Of a DNA stretch of 41,658 bases, positions 7,555 to 16,210 are shown piece by piece (position 1 is the first letter of the stretch; each line of letters starts with the position of its first letter). Both the position numbers and the translations under genes were made by a program. This stretch comes from Oscillospiraceae bacterium (GTDB taxonomy: Bacteria > Bacillota > Clostridia > Oscillospirales > Oscillospiraceae): contig SVKV01000017.1 in NCBI GenBank assembly GCA_015068305.1, positions 1 through 41,658 of the forward strand, read 5' to 3'. The notes under the pieces were generated by a model. That model was not told where the DNA came from. It did no database searches and saw nothing but the letters and a program-made list of their open reading frames with translations.

Positions 7555-9939
7555 TTATTTTATCCCTTTTCTGCCCTTCCGATACAGCATCCGGATGGAA
7601 TTGAGGACGCACAGCATGGCAACACCGGAATCCGCGAACACCGCCATCCACATGGAGGCATGGCCCAGCAGGCCCAGGACCATCACAGCGAACTTGACAG
7701 CCAGGGCAAAGATCACATTCTGCCAGGCGGTCCGGCCGGTCTGCCGGGCAATCTCCAGGGCTTCGGGGATGGCATCGACGCTGGAGGTCATAAACACCAC
7801 GTCCGCCGCCTCGATGGCCGCATCGGCACCGCTGCCCATGGCTGCGCCCACATCGGCACCGGCCAGAACGGGAGCATCGTTGATGCCGTCGCCCACGAAC
7901 ATGGCAGCGCCCTTCTCGCTTCGGACCTCACGCAGTTTTTCCAACTTGTCCTGGGGCAGCAGTCTCGAGAAGGTTTTGTCAATGCCCACTTCCTTCGCCA
8001 CCGCAGAAGCTGCGGCAGGTGCATCGCCGGTGAGCATGACGGTGTAAAGGCCGGCCTTTTTCAGCCGCTGCACCGCCTCCTTTGCCCCATCCTTGACAGA
8101 GTCGGCAATGGTAATATAGCCTGCAAAACGGCCGCTGACCGCCACCAGCACCCGGGTGCCGAAGACCTGATCCAGAGTTCCCACATCGATCTTGTGCTCC
8201 GCGAGCAGCTGCTCGTTGCCGCAGAGGATCAGCTTTCCCTCTGCCCAGGCACGGATGCCCCGGCCGGGGATCTCCTCCAGGGTATCGGTGGTAAAGAGCT
8301 CCATATTCCGCTCCTTTGCCGCTGCCACAATGCTGACTGCAATGGGGTGGGTGGACTGCTGCTCGCAGGAAGCGCACAGCCGCAGCACATCCAGGCCGCC
8401 GGCAATCTGCCGGACCTTGAATTCGCCCCGGGTAATGGTGCCGGTCTTGTCCATGACCACGGCCTTCACTTTACCCAAAGCTTCGATGGAGGCACCGCCC
8501 TTGAAGAGGATGCCCTGCTTGCTTCCCACGCCGATGCCGGAGAAGAAGGCCAGAGGCACGCTGAGCACCAGGGCGCAGGGGCAGCTCATAACCAGAAAGC
8601 TCAGGGCCGTATAGACCCAGTAGCCCCATTCTCCGGTGAGGAGGGACGGCACGATGGCAACGACCGCTGCCAGGGCCACCACCACGGGGGTGTAGATTCT
8701 TGCAAACCGGGTGATAAACCGGTCGATTTTCGGTTTGGATGCGGCGGCATTTTCCACGCTGTCCAGAATTCTTGTAACCATGGATTCGGAGAGGACCTTC
8801 TCCACCCGGACCATCAGCTGGCCGGTGGTATTGATGCAGCCGGAGGTAACGGCACTGGCGGGACGGACCGCCACCGGTACCGGCTCGCCGGTAATGGGAG
8901 CCGTATCGATGCGGCTTTCGCCGGAGATCACCACGCTGTCCAGAGGGATCCGGTCGCCGGGCCGGACGATGAGGATATCTCCCACCCGGGCCTTTTCTGC
9001 CGGGATGGTTCTGCCGTCTTCCAGCTGGACCACCTCGGGGCGCAGGTCGATGGCTTCCATGATCTGGCTGCGGCTGCGCTCCACCGCTTTGTGCTCAAAG
9101 TATTCGCCCACCCGGTAGAAGAGCATGACGCCCACAGCTTCCGGGAATTCACCGATGCAGAAGGCGCCCAGGGTGGCAACGGACATGAGGAAATTCTCGT
9201 CAAACACATGGCCCCGGGTCAGATTCTTCCAGGCTGTCGCCAGGATTTCCCGGCCCAGAACGATATAGCCCGCCACAAAGGCCAGGGCGCCGCCGATATC
9301 AAGGCCGATCAGATTCAGAAGCAGACCCACCGCGAACAGGCCGGCACCCAGGAAGATCGTCTTTTTCTCATCGCCGCCGTGGTCATGATGATGTTCGCCC
9401 CGGTGCTCATGATGGTGGCCGCAGCTGCATTCGTGATCGTGGCCATGGTGGTGACCGCAGCTGCATTCATGGTCGTGGTCATGGTGATGACCGCAGCCGC
9501 ATTCGTGATCGTGATCATGGTGGTGACCGCAGCCGCATTCGTGATCGTGATCATGGTGGTGACCGCAGCCGCATTCGTGATCGTGATCATGGTGGTGACC
9601 GCAGCCGCATTCGTGATCGTGGTCATGGTGGTGACCGCAGCCGCATTCATGGTCGTGATCATGGTGATGGCCGCAGCCGCATTCCCGGTGATGTTCATGG
9701 GAGGGCTCATCCCGGCGGTCCTCCCGGGGGACGATGATCACCTCATGCTCCACCGTCTGCGCTATTTCCGTCAGTTTATCAATAAGGCTGTCCGGATCCT
9801 CCGCCGTCAGCCGCAGCTGTTTGGTGGCAAAGGTAACGGTGGCTTCCTCCACCTCCGGCAGGGCATTGAATTTGGCTTCCATTTTGGCAGCGCAGTTGGC
9901 ACAGCCCAAATTCTGCATGATGTATACTTTCCGTTCCAT
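7555..9939 (-). CDS. Zn/Cd/Pb-type heavy-metal P-type ATPase with His/Cys-rich tandem repeat
   Basis: A 794-residue P1B ATPase that pumps soft divalent metals out of the cell. Order: an HMA domain (residues 4-68) with the metal site GCANC (Cys13, Cys16); a metal-binding insert of eight 12-residue units ECGCGHHHDHDH (residues 86-181; the last two are ECSCG variants); membrane domain; TGEPVPV actuator loop; SCPCALV in the transport helix (Cys453-Pro-Cys455), typical of the Zn2+/Cd2+/Pb2+ subgroup; phosphorylated Asp497 in DKTGTIT; THPIA; and VGDGINDAP. Start at 9939 after GGAGGG. It has its own promoter with an SmtB-type operator. CadA/ZntA-like; the exact metal cannot be read, and the repeats suggest zinc buffering. 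The regulator is not in the window. Confidence 0.96.
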   Translation of the reverse strand: MERKVYIMQNLGCANCAAKMEAKFNALPEVEEATVTFATKQLRLTAEDPDSLIDKLTEIAQTVEHEVIIVPREDRRDEPSHEHHRECGCGHHHDHDHECGCGHHHDHDHECGCGHHHDHDHECGCGHHHDHDHECGCGHHHDHDHECGCGHHHDHDHECSCGHHHGHDHECSCGHHHEHRGEHHHDHGGDEKKTIFLGAGLFAVGLLLNLIGLDIGGALAFVAGYIVLGREILATAWKNLTRGHVFDENFLMSVATLGAFCIGEFPEAVGVMLFYRVGEYFEHKAVERSRSQIMEAIDLRPEVVQLEDGRTIPAEKARVGDILIVRPGDRIPLDSVVISGESRIDTAPITGEPVPVAVRPASAVTSGCINTTGQLMVRVEKVLSESMVTRILDSVENAAASKPKIDRFITRFARIYTPVVVALAAVVAIVPSLLTGEWGYWVYTALSFLVMSCPCALVLSVPLAFFSGIGVGSKQGILFKGGASIEALGKVKAVVMDKTGTITRGEFKVRQIAGGLDVLRLCASCEQQSTHPIAVSIVAAAKERNMELFTTDTLEEIPGRGIRAWAEGKLILCGNEQLLAEHKIDVGTLDQVFGTRVLVAVSGRFAGYITIADSVKDGAKEAVQRLKKAGLYTVMLTGDAPAAASAVAKEVGIDKTFSRLLPQDKLEKLREVRSEKGAAMFVGDGINDAPVLAGADVGAAMGSGADAAIEAADVVFMTSSVDAIPEALEIARQTGRTAWQNVIFALAVKFAVMVLGLLGHASMWMAVFADSGVAMLCVLNSIRMLYRKGRKGIK
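9397..9684 (-). repeat. Eight tandem 36-bp in-frame repeats (metal-binding insert)
   Basis: Eight contiguous 36-bp units within the ATPase gene encode ECGCGHHHDHDH or close variants. Three central units are identical at the DNA level apart from single bases, the mark of replication slippage. No spacers between units, so not a CRISPR. Confidence 0.95.
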
Positions 9940-9960
9940 ATGTACCCTCCATTCAGATTA

Positions 9961-9986
9961 AACATATGAGCAATCGTTCATTTGTT
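9961..9986 (-). promoter_or_regulatory. SmtB/ArsR-type 12-2-12 operator of the metal ATPase gene
   Basis: A 26-base imperfect palindrome. On the minus strand the left half is AACAAATGAACG and the right half GATTGCTCATATGTT overlapping the centre. The AACA..TGAAC half and the TCA.AT.TT half match the arrangement of known SmtB/ZiaR-type zinc-sensor operators. It lies just downstream of the -10, in position to block transcription. Recognition is by comparison with remembered operator sequences. Confidence 0.7.
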
Positions 9987-9992
9987 AATTCC

Positions 9993-10021
9993 AGTATACT
10001 CCCATCCCCTGCCCTTGTCAA
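9993..10021 (-). promoter_or_regulatory. Sigma-A promoter of the metal ATPase gene
   Basis: On the minus strand TTGACA, 17 bases, TATACT, about 55 bases before the start codon, with the palindrome described at 9961-9986 immediately downstream. Confidence 0.85.
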
Positions 10022-10042
10022 GCAGGAACCGGAAAAAGGGAC

Positions 10043-10212
10043 AAATTACAGTTTGTCGCGCTGATGCGCGAAATGCAGAATTCAGAATGCAGAATGCAAA
10101 ATTGCGGTATTTCCTTCGGAAATGATTAAAATAGTCGGCGTAGCCGACACCATAATTCTGCATTTTACATTTTGCATTGGGCAGCCCAAGCTGCCCGACA
10201 AACTCCAATTTA
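10043..10212. repeat. Border-flanked repeat, core B, copy 1
   Basis: A 169-base element bounded by AAATTACAGTTTGTCG on the left and CGACAAACTCCAATTT on the right, which are near-inverted repeats. The core has hairpins CGCGCTGATGCGCG, TTCCTTCGGAA, GTCGGCGTAGCCGAC and GGGCAGCCCAAGCTGCCC, and A/T-rich arms that can pair (TGCAGAATT ... AATTCTGCA). The reverse complement of copy 2 (29303-29478) is identical except for a 7-base length difference in the T-rich arm and two bases in one border. The border base at 10210-10212 supplies the TAA stop of the S51 peptidase gene. Confidence 0.9.
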
Positions 10213-10935
10213 CCCTTCCAGAATCACAATATCCCCGGATTGGGAAATCTGCTCCATACATCCGTCCTGCAGCCGATATGCTTCGCCGCAAAGGGTGGTC
10301 CGGCCATCCTTGATCAGCAGATAGGTGCCGTCCGGGAACACATGGAAGCACTCGCCCCAGCTGTCGGCAAAGGTGATATCCTCATAAAGCTTTCTGCCGT
10401 CCAGGTACTTGTCCTTCGCCGTCTGATAGTGAGGCAGCACATTCATATCCGTAATCCCCAAGCCTTCCCCGAACCGCTGGAATTCCGGTACCGATTCTCC
10501 CGGCTCCTCCGGCTGGATGTAGACCCGGTCTGCTGCGTTCATGGTGCCGGCGCTAATGCCCAGAATCACACCCTGGTAGTTTTGGAGCAGCTCCCGGAGG
10601 CCGATTTCCCCGAAAAAGGCATTCTGGGTCGGTACATGGCCTCCGGAAAGGATGATAAAGTCGCTTTCCCAGATCAGCAGCCGGGCATCGGCCTGATTTC
10701 TCCGGTCCAGTCTGGTAAGCTCCGAAAAGCCCATCCCTGCCTCATAAAAACAGGCTGCCATCTCCTCCGCCACCCGGTCCGTAAAGGCGATATCATCCGG
10801 GGCCGATGCCACAAACAGGCATCTGGGATTCTCCGGCAGGCAGCTGCGCAGATTGTCAACAAAGCCGTTCTCCGGGTTCAGAGTCGCCCGGAGTGCGCCG
10901 TAGATACAGGGGCTGCTGGTCAAAAAAGCAATCAT
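10210..10935 (-). CDS. Peptidase S51 family protein (dipeptidase E-like)
   Basis: A 241-residue protein of the S51 serine peptidase fold (related to class I glutamine amidotransferases). Visible: FVASAPDD, FIILSGGHVPTQN, the nucleophile in ILGISAGTMN (Ser128), and NVLPHYQ (His169). PepE cleaves Asp-X dipeptides; cyanophycinase is a relative but usually longer. The ATG at 10935 follows AAAGGAGAAAG. The stop codon TAA lies inside the end of an intergenic repeat (10043-10212), so the element abuts or has redefined the C-terminus. Cytoplasmic, as no signal peptide is seen. The exact substrate is uncertain. Confidence 0.85.
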   Translation of the reverse strand: MIAFLTSSPCIYGALRATLNPENGFVDNLRSCLPENPRCLFVASAPDDIAFTDRVAEEMAACFYEAGMGFSELTRLDRRNQADARLLIWESDFIILSGGHVPTQNAFFGEIGLRELLQNYQGVILGISAGTMNAADRVYIQPEEPGESVPEFQRFGEGLGITDMNVLPHYQTAKDKYLDGRKLYEDITFADSWGECFHVFPDGTYLLIKDGRTTLCGEAYRLQDGCMEQISQSGDIVILEG

Positions 10936-10961
10936 TTTCTTTCTCCTTTTGCGTTTGCTTC

Positions 10962-10989
10962 ATTATACCACAGCAAAAGAAAAAGGCAA
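10962..10989 (-). promoter_or_regulatory. Promoter of the S51 peptidase gene
   Basis: On the minus strand TATAAT preceded by TG (extended -10), with a weak TTGCCT 16 bases upstream that falls in the rluA terminator. Confidence 0.55.
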
Positions 10990-11005
10990 TGCTTAAAGCA
11001 TTGCC
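10976..11005 (-). terminator. Terminator of rluA, overlapping its stop codon
   Basis: Inverted repeat AGGCAATGC / GCATTGCCT that includes the last codons and the stop of the pseudouridine synthase gene, followed on the minus strand by TTTTTCTTTT. Confidence 0.8.
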
Positions 11006-11835
11006 TCCATATTCGATTCCAGAACCAGATACTCTCCGGTAATGGGGTGGGTAAACTCCAATGTCTTGGCGCAGAGCATCTGGCTTTCCAGTCCGAAGCC
11101 CGATTCCCCATTGCCGTACTGGGGGTCCCCCAGGATGGGGTGACCCATATGGGCACAGTGGACCCGCAGCTGGTGGGTCCGGCCGGTGACCGGCCGAAGC
11201 TGCAGCTTTGTAAAGCTCTCATGCCGCTGCAGAACTTCAAATTCCGTGATGCAGGGCTTTCCCTCCGGGCTTACCTCCCGCAGGAGGCTGGGCAGAGGTT
11301 TCCGTGCAATGGGTGCATCGATGATGCCCTTCTCCTGCTCCCAATTTCCCAACACCAGGGCATGGTAGGTTTTTTTCAGATCACACTGCTGCATCAGCGC
11401 GTGGGCATGGGAATTTTTCGCCAGCAGCACGATGCCGAAGGTATCCCGGTCCAGCCGGATGACGGGATGGAAGGCACACTTCTGTCCGGTTTTCTGATAG
11501 TAGCCCACCACAAAATTGGCCAGAGTTCCGTCGAACCGACTCCGGGAAGGGTGTATCAGCATCCCAGCAGGCTTATCCACTGCCAGCAGATGCTCATCCT
11601 CATAAATCACCGCCAGGGGCCCCTCCTCCGCCGGATATTCCGGCTCCGGTTCATCCAGAGGCACCGTCACCAGATCGCCGGTTTTCACCGGGTAATCTGT
11701 GTGCTGCGGCAGGCCATTGACAAAGATTCTGTCCTGCCACTTCAGCCGGTTCATCAGGCCGGTGGAGATTTTCATCTCCTCTTTCAGAATGATTGATAAG
11801 CGGCTGTCCCGCTTTGCAATATGTTTTAGTTCCAT
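10993..11835 (-). CDS. RluA-family RNA pseudouridine synthase
   Basis: A 280-residue enzyme that converts uridine to pseudouridine in rRNA or tRNA. An S4-like RNA-binding domain (about 12-60; GLMNRLKWQDRIFVNG) precedes the catalytic domain (about 72-270). Motifs: LLAVDKPAGMLIHPS, the catalytic aspartate in VIRLDRDTFG (Asp129), and PVTGRTHQLRVH. Closest in type to the RluD/YlyB group, but the position modified cannot be told. The ATG follows the stop of the dnaJ-like gene by one base and has no clear ribosome binding site, so translation is probably coupled to it. Confidence 0.93.
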   Translation of the reverse strand: MELKHIAKRDSRLSIILKEEMKISTGLMNRLKWQDRIFVNGLPQHTDYPVKTGDLVTVPLDEPEPEYPAEEGPLAVIYEDEHLLAVDKPAGMLIHPSRSRFDGTLANFVVGYYQKTGQKCAFHPVIRLDRDTFGIVLLAKNSHAHALMQQCDLKKTYHALVLGNWEQEKGIIDAPIARKPLPSLLREVSPEGKPCITEFEVLQRHESFTKLQLRPVTGRTHQLRVHCAHMGHPILGDPQYGNGESGFGLESQMLCAKTLEFTHPITGEYLVLESNMEAML

Positions 11836-11836
11836 A

Positions 11837-12493
11837 TCAACAGCAGAAAAATACAGGTCTGCCGCAGCAGAACATCTGGCACAGATAGCACAGACACAGA
11901 TTCATGCAGGGGTTGCTGCGCATCTCGAAGCCGGTGAAATTGCCCGCCTGCCGCCGGTAGGCCGCTCCGCCGTGCTCGATTTGATTGAGGGCATCGATAT
12001 ATTCCTGGTTGTCCGGCTCCATGGAGACCGCCCGGCGGATATGCTCCAGGGCCGTGACCTGATTGCCCAGACCGTTGTTGGCCAGGGCACTGAGGTAGTA
12101 CCACCGGGCATTCCGGTCTGTTGCATTGTTCAGGGCATTCAGCGCTTCCTGGTACCGGCCGTAACGGATGTAATTCATGGCTGCCTTCTGGTAATTGTCG
12201 CCGCTGTCGGACTCGCCGTAGCTGCGGTTGTAGCCGCCGTAGCTGCCGTAACCGCCGAAGCCCCCGAAGGGATCGTACTGGCTGTAGCCGCCGTAGCCGC
12301 TCTGCTGGGCAGCACCCGGATTCTTGATCTGCTCGTAGGCCGCATTGATCTGCTGCATTTTCTTGGCAGCCATCTCATTGCCGGGATTCCGGTCCGGGTG
12401 GTACTTCTTTGCCAGATTCCGGTAGGCCCGCTTGATCTCCTCGTCGGATGCATCGGGGCTGACGCCCAAAACCTTATAAGGATCGTCGATCAT
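11837..12493 (-). CDS. DnaJ-domain protein with Gly/Tyr-rich linker, TPR-like and Cys-rich tail
   Basis: A 218-residue J-domain co-chaperone. The J domain occupies residues 2-60, with the HPD motif at 32-34 ([10 protein letters not shown]) that stimulates DnaK ATPase. A Gly/Tyr/Phe-rich linker (about 64-95; repeated GGYGSYGGY) leads to two TPR-like helices (about 100-170). The tail (about 190-218) has many cysteines ([15 protein letters not shown]), perhaps metal binding or membrane contacting. It lacks the zinc fingers of true DnaJ. It overlaps the upstream DUF5685 gene by ATGA and abuts rluA. Confidence 0.9.
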   Translation of the reverse strand: MIDDPYKVLGVSPDASDEEIKRAYRNLAKKYHPDRNPGNEMAAKKMQQINAAYEQIKNPGAAQQSGYGGYSQYDPFGGFGGYGSYGGYNRSYGESDSGDNYQKAAMNYIRYGRYQEALNALNNATDRNARWYYLSALANNGLGNQVTALEHIRRAVSMEPDNQEYIDALNQIEHGGAAYRRQAGNFTGFEMRSNPCMNLCLCYLCQMFCCGRPVFFCC

Positions 12494-13317
12494 TTCTCTT
12501 CCCTCGCTTTGGCGCCGAACCTGCGGAAATTGGTCCAGACGCCGCTGTACAGTATGTTATCCAGAATGTCCTTATCCTGGACCAATGGCAATTTCTCAAA
12601 ATTTGCGGTGCACCGGCCCATGGCCAGCACCAGATATTCATCCCATTTTTGCCAGTCCTCACGGTCGCCCATGGCGATGTAGGGGTTGTATTTTTCCTTT
12701 TTCAGATCCTTCCGGTAATCCACCGCCGCATCGGCCAGGTAGATAAACCGGCCCAGGGCATCGCCCATCTGCCGCAGAGTGGGCGCCCAGAGATCTTCCC
12801 GGTATACCAGAAGCTCCCCCAGCAAAAGACCGAACTGATGGGCAGGCTCGTCCGGGTTGGGGCAGTTTTCTTTCTCCAGCTGACTCAGACGGGCAATGCA
12901 GTGGGCAATGGCCTTGCACTGCCGGGGGTATTTCTTCTCGATTTCCGGCAGGGTTTTTCCGAATGCGGAAGCCATCAGCTTTGCGCTCCGCTTTCCGTCG
13001 TCATTCCAGTCATCGAGAAAATTATAATACGCCAGGGCCACATTCATATCGGCCGCATAGCGGATATATTCATTGTCAAACCAGTCCCGTTTCCGGAAGG
13101 GATGGATGCCGCAGCGGACCGGTCCGGAAGTTTCCTCCGGCTCATAGAGGCTCATCAGCAGCAGAGCAAGGAATGCCATGTCATAGCTGAGGCCCAGCCG
13201 GGCCGTCTGGGAGGATTGCTCCCTGATCCGCAGGCAGATGCCGCAGTAAACACCGCCGTAGCGGTCCTGCTGCTGCTTATTCAGTTCCTTCAGATTCGCC
13301 GTTACAAATCCGAACAC
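12490..13317 (-). CDS. DUF5685 family protein
   Basis: A 275-residue soluble protein of the DUF5685 type. N-terminal [19 protein letters not shown] followed by [11 protein letters not shown] (Cys25, Cys28), then [28 protein letters not shown], a conserved [14 protein letters not shown] block, and [20 protein letters not shown]. The Asp-rich helices recall isoprenoid-synthase-like or phage-tail-length all-alpha folds, but no activity is known. I chose the GTG at 13317 because relatives begin MFGYVTP-like and AGAGGAGGTG lies upstream; the longer frame to 13374 lacks support. It overlaps the dnaJ-like start by 4 bases (ATGA), so the two products may act together. Confidence 0.8.
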   Translation of the reverse strand: MFGFVTANLKELNKQQQDRYGGVYCGICLRIREQSSQTARLGLSYDMAFLALLLMSLYEPEETSGPVRCGIHPFRKRDWFDNEYIRYAADMNVALAYYNFLDDWNDDGKRSAKLMASAFGKTLPEIEKKYPRQCKAIAHCIARLSQLEKENCPNPDEPAHQFGLLLGELLVYREDLWAPTLRQMGDALGRFIYLADAAVDYRKDLKKEKYNPYIAMGDREDWQKWDEYLVLAMGRCTANFEKLPLVQDKDILDNILYSGVWTNFRRFGAKAREEK

Positions 13318-13402
13318 AGGCCTCACCTCCTCTTTCCCTATCTTAAAAACCAACTGTGAACACACCGTAAACATTCCAAAAATTTACGAAAAGTCCACAT
13401 TT

Positions 13403-14230
13403 TTACCTTATTTTCAGGAGCCATCTGTTGATGATCCCACCGAAAAACAACGTATTGACACAGGCATACAGCCACAGCATGGCCAGAGCCAGGGTGTAAA
13501 CCGGGCCGAACAGATGGCTGTATCCGGAAAAATGCTCCACATATACCCCGAAGAGCCCGGAAACCGTCATCCACCCCAAGCTTCCAAAGAGCGCGCCCGG
13601 GAGGCTGTCAAGGAAGCGGTTGTTCCGCCCCGGCAGGTACATGAACATGAGGGCAAACAGCAACGTCTGCACCGCCACCAGCAGGAAATACCGCAGTCCC
13701 AGCAATTCCTCCCCCAGCCAGGCAAAGCTGCCGCCCCGGTGCCGAAGAAACATCGCCAGGGTATTTCCGAACACATGCAGCACCAGTGTCAGCATCAGCA
13801 CCAGCAGAAAGGACACCATATACACCGCGCACAGAAGTCTCCTCCGGAGCCAGCTCCGGTGCTCCTGCACCTCATAGACTGCGTTCAGGCCTTTCATCAG
13901 TCCGTAAATTCCCTTTCCCGCAGACCACAGGGCCGCCAGAGCAGACAGGGATACCGCCGTCCGGCTGGTATTTTCATAGACTCCATAGATCAATGACCGG
14001 GCGTGGCCCCGGAGTGTGGCCGGAAGGAACCCCTCCAGCAGGTCCGTCAGGTGGTCCGGCTCCAGCGGCGTATAACGCAGCAGCCCCAGGATCAGCACCA
14101 GGGTTGGAAACAGCGACAGGATGATGAAATAGCTGGCATAGCCGGCATAGGTGGTAATATGAAGATTTCGGATATGCCGGGCAAGGCGGATCCCCCTGCC
14201 GATGGGCCCATCCTTTGGAAATTCGCTCAT
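13403..14230 (-). CDS. YihY/BrkB family membrane protein
   Basis: A 275-residue protein with about six membrane helices. Family features: TTYAGYASYFIILSLFPTLVLILG near the N-terminus (often annotated RNase BN by historical error), LSALAALWSAGKGIYGLMKGLN in the middle, and PGALFGSLGWMTVSGLFGVYV and GPVYTLALAMLWLYACVNTLFFGGIIN near the C-terminus. The role is unknown; transport or envelope function is suspected. The ATG at 14230 has GGGGGAA upstream. A border-flanked repeat (core C) ends about 20 bases upstream of the start, so the repeat lies in the leader if the promoter is beyond it. Possibly co-transcribed with DUF5685. Confidence 0.92.
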   Translation of the reverse strand: MSEFPKDGPIGRGIRLARHIRNLHITTYAGYASYFIILSLFPTLVLILGLLRYTPLEPDHLTDLLEGFLPATLRGHARSLIYGVYENTSRTAVSLSALAALWSAGKGIYGLMKGLNAVYEVQEHRSWLRRRLLCAVYMVSFLLVLMLTLVLHVFGNTLAMFLRHRGGSFAWLGEELLGLRYFLLVAVQTLLFALMFMYLPGRNNRFLDSLPGALFGSLGWMTVSGLFGVYVEHFSGYSHLFGPVYTLALAMLWLYACVNTLFFGGIINRWLLKIR

Positions 14231-14250
14231 AGGATTCCCCCGGGAAAATC

Positions 14251-14473
14251 AAATTGGAGCTTATCGTTTCGTTTGGAGTAACGGATTGCCACGTCGGCAT
14301 TTCATGCCTCCTCGCAATGACACGAAAATTTGGACATCAGTAGCTCCATAATCGGCGCTGATTACATTGAAAACCACTGTCATTGCGAACCAGTGCGCAC
14401 ACTGGTGTGGCAATCCGTAACCCCGGCATTCGTCAAGATGCCATCATTCCAACAAATCAATAAATTCCAATTT
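14251..14473. repeat. Border-flanked repeat, core C, copy 1
   Basis: Borders AAATTGGAGCTTATCG (left) and ATCAATAAATTCCAATTT (right). Inside, AACGGATTGCCAC and GTGGCAATCCGT form a 12-bp inverted repeat about 130 bases apart. TCCTCGCAATGAC and GTCATTGCGA form a second, nested pair, and GTGCGCACACTGGTGTGG closes one arm. The outer arms match copy 2 (34935-35150) almost exactly, while the central ~60 bases differ. No coding potential. Confidence 0.9.
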
Positions 14474-14497
14474 GACAGTTCAATCAAGTAACACAAT

Positions 14498-14527
14498 CCG
14501 CCCACTGCCCGGAAGGACAGTGGGCGG
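14498..14527 (-). terminator. Probable terminator of fakA
   Basis: Perfect 10-bp inverted repeat CCGCCCACTG / CAGTGGGCGG. On the minus strand it is followed by ATTGTGTTACTT, a weak T-rich tail. It starts about 35 bases after the fakA stop. Confidence 0.6.
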
Positions 14528-14562
14528 TGTATCCACTCATTATTATTCCCGAAAATGCCGAC

Positions 14563-16194
14563 TTATTCGGCGGAGATCATATAATAGTAGACAGGCTGGC
14601 CGCCGTTCAGCAGATTCACATCTGCATCGGGGCAGATTTCTGCAAAGAGGTCTGCGGTCTTCTGTGCATGCTTTTCCTTCACGTCGGCGCCGTAGTAGAT
14701 GGTGATGTATTCCTTGCCATCGTCACGGACCTTCTGAGCCAGGCTCTTCAGCAGAACCTTGATATCCTGGCTGGTGCCGAAGAGGGCGCTGCCGTAGAGA
14801 GCCAGGTAGTCGCCTTCGTGGATGTCGTAGCCGTCGAAGTCGGAGTTCCGGGCGGCGTAGGTGATCTGCATGGTATCGACGGTTGCCAGGCACTCAGTCA
14901 TGGCTTCCACATTCTCTTCCTCGCCTGCCTCGGGGTTGAAGTTCAGCATGGCGGTAACGCCCTGGGGAACGGTCTTGGAGGGAATGACCACAACGTGCTT
15001 GGGGGTCAGGGCATCCACCTGCTCGGCTGCCATGATGATGTTCTTGTTGTTGGGCAGAACAAAAACGGTCTCGGCAGGAACCTTGTTGACTGCCTCCAGG
15101 ATGTCCTGGGTGCTGGGGTTCATGGTCTGGCCGCCGGAGATGATGCCGTCGGTGCCCAGGTTGGAGAACACATCGGCCAGGCCTTCGCCAGCGCAGACGG
15201 AAACCACGCCGAAGGGCTTCTCGGGCTCTGCGATCTTGGGAGCCTTCTCAGCCTCGGTCATGACCTTCTCGGTATGCTGCAGGCGCATGTTCTCAATCTT
15301 GACGGTGACGAAGGAGCCGTACTCAATGGCTTCGTGCAGGGCCTTGCCGGGGTCGTTGGTGTGGACATGGACCTTGATAATCTCCTCGTCATCCACCAGC
15401 ACCAGGCTGTCGCCCAGGCTGGACAGGAAATCCCGGAGCTTTTCGGGATCGTTGTCGTTTTCACGCTGGATGATGAACTCGGTGCAGTAGGTGAAGGTGA
15501 TGTCGTCGGTATCGAAATCATCGAAGTTGGCAGCTTCCTTCACATCGCCGCCGGCTGCGCCCTCGGGCACTACCACATCACTCCCCTGCATGGAGGAAAG
15601 CATCGCCTCCAGTGCAAAGACCCAGCCCTTGCCGCCGGCATCCACCACGTTGGCCTTCTTCAGCACAGGGTTCATATCGGTGGTGCCTGCCAGTGCAACC
15701 TTGGCTTCCTCCAGAGCTGCCTCATGAACAAACTCAATATGGTTGTTCTCCTGGGCAGCCTCTCTTGCCTTGGCGGCTGCCAGACGGGCAACGGTGAGGA
15801 TGGTGCCCTCAGCAGGCTTCATGACTGCCTTGTAGGCTGCATCCACGCCTTCCTGCAGAGCCTCGGCCCAAATCACGCCGTCGGCGCTGTCAACGCCCTT
15901 CAGGCGCTTGGAAATGCCCCGGAACAGCAGCGACAGGATGACACCGGAGTTGCCGCGGGCACCCCGGAGCATGGCAGAAGCGGCAGTCTTGGCTGCCTTG
16001 TCCAGATTGGGATCCTCCACCTTCCGCAGGTCTGCGGCGGCGGCATTGATGGTCATGGACATATTGGTACCGGTATCGCCGTCGGGCACCGGGAACACGT
16101 TCAGATCGTTCAGCTGCTGCTTGTGGATCTCAATATTGGCTGCTGCGCTGATGATCATCCGGCGCAGATCTGCGCCAAAAATAATCTGCTTCAA
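14563..16194 (-). CDS. fakA: DAK2-domain fatty acid kinase-like protein (FakA/YloV)
   Basis: A 543-residue protein. The N-terminal DhaL/DAK2 nucleotide-binding domain (about 1-200) has VFPVPDGDTGTNM (Asp38, Asp40) for Mg-ATP and GARGNSGVILSLLFRG. The middle and C-terminal domain (about 220-543) is the FakA type, ending in LLNGGQPVYYYMISAE. In Firmicutes FakA phosphorylates fatty acids carried by a FakB (DegV) protein; no degV gene is in this window. The start is a TTG at 16194 with CGGAGGAGAAAG upstream. Together with the asp23 gene 16 bases before it, it reproduces the conserved yloU-yloV pair. Confidence 0.92.
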   Translation of the reverse strand: MKQIIFGADLRRMIISAAANIEIHKQQLNDLNVFPVPDGDTGTNMSMTINAAAADLRKVEDPNLDKAAKTAASAMLRGARGNSGVILSLLFRGISKRLKGVDSADGVIWAEALQEGVDAAYKAVMKPAEGTILTVARLAAAKAREAAQENNHIEFVHEAALEEAKVALAGTTDMNPVLKKANVVDAGGKGWVFALEAMLSSMQGSDVVVPEGAAGGDVKEAANFDDFDTDDITFTYCTEFIIQRENDNDPEKLRDFLSSLGDSLVLVDDEEIIKVHVHTNDPGKALHEAIEYGSFVTVKIENMRLQHTEKVMTEAEKAPKIAEPEKPFGVVSVCAGEGLADVFSNLGTDGIISGGQTMNPSTQDILEAVNKVPAETVFVLPNNKNIIMAAEQVDALTPKHVVVIPSKTVPQGVTAMLNFNPEAGEEENVEAMTECLATVDTMQITYAARNSDFDGYDIHEGDYLALYGSALFGTSQDIKVLLKSLAQKVRDDGKEYITIYYGADVKEKHAQKTADLFAEICPDADVNLLNGGQPVYYYMISAE

Positions 16195-16210
16195 TTTCTT
16201 TCTCCTCCGA

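Noticed and set aside
9397..9684. 36-bp periodic repeats that could suggest a CRISPR array
   Set aside because: Units are contiguous without unique spacers and lie in frame inside the ATPase gene, encoding ECGCGHHHDHDH.
7405..9969. Very long plus-strand reading frame (over 850 codons) opposite the P-type ATPase gene
   Set aside because: It is antisense to a gene with all P1B ATPase motifs, has no ribosome binding site, and is open because of GC-rich codon bias.
13974..14300. Minus-strand frame overlapping the yihY start
   Set aside because: It lies out of frame over the confident YihY gene and a repeat, with no family resemblance.
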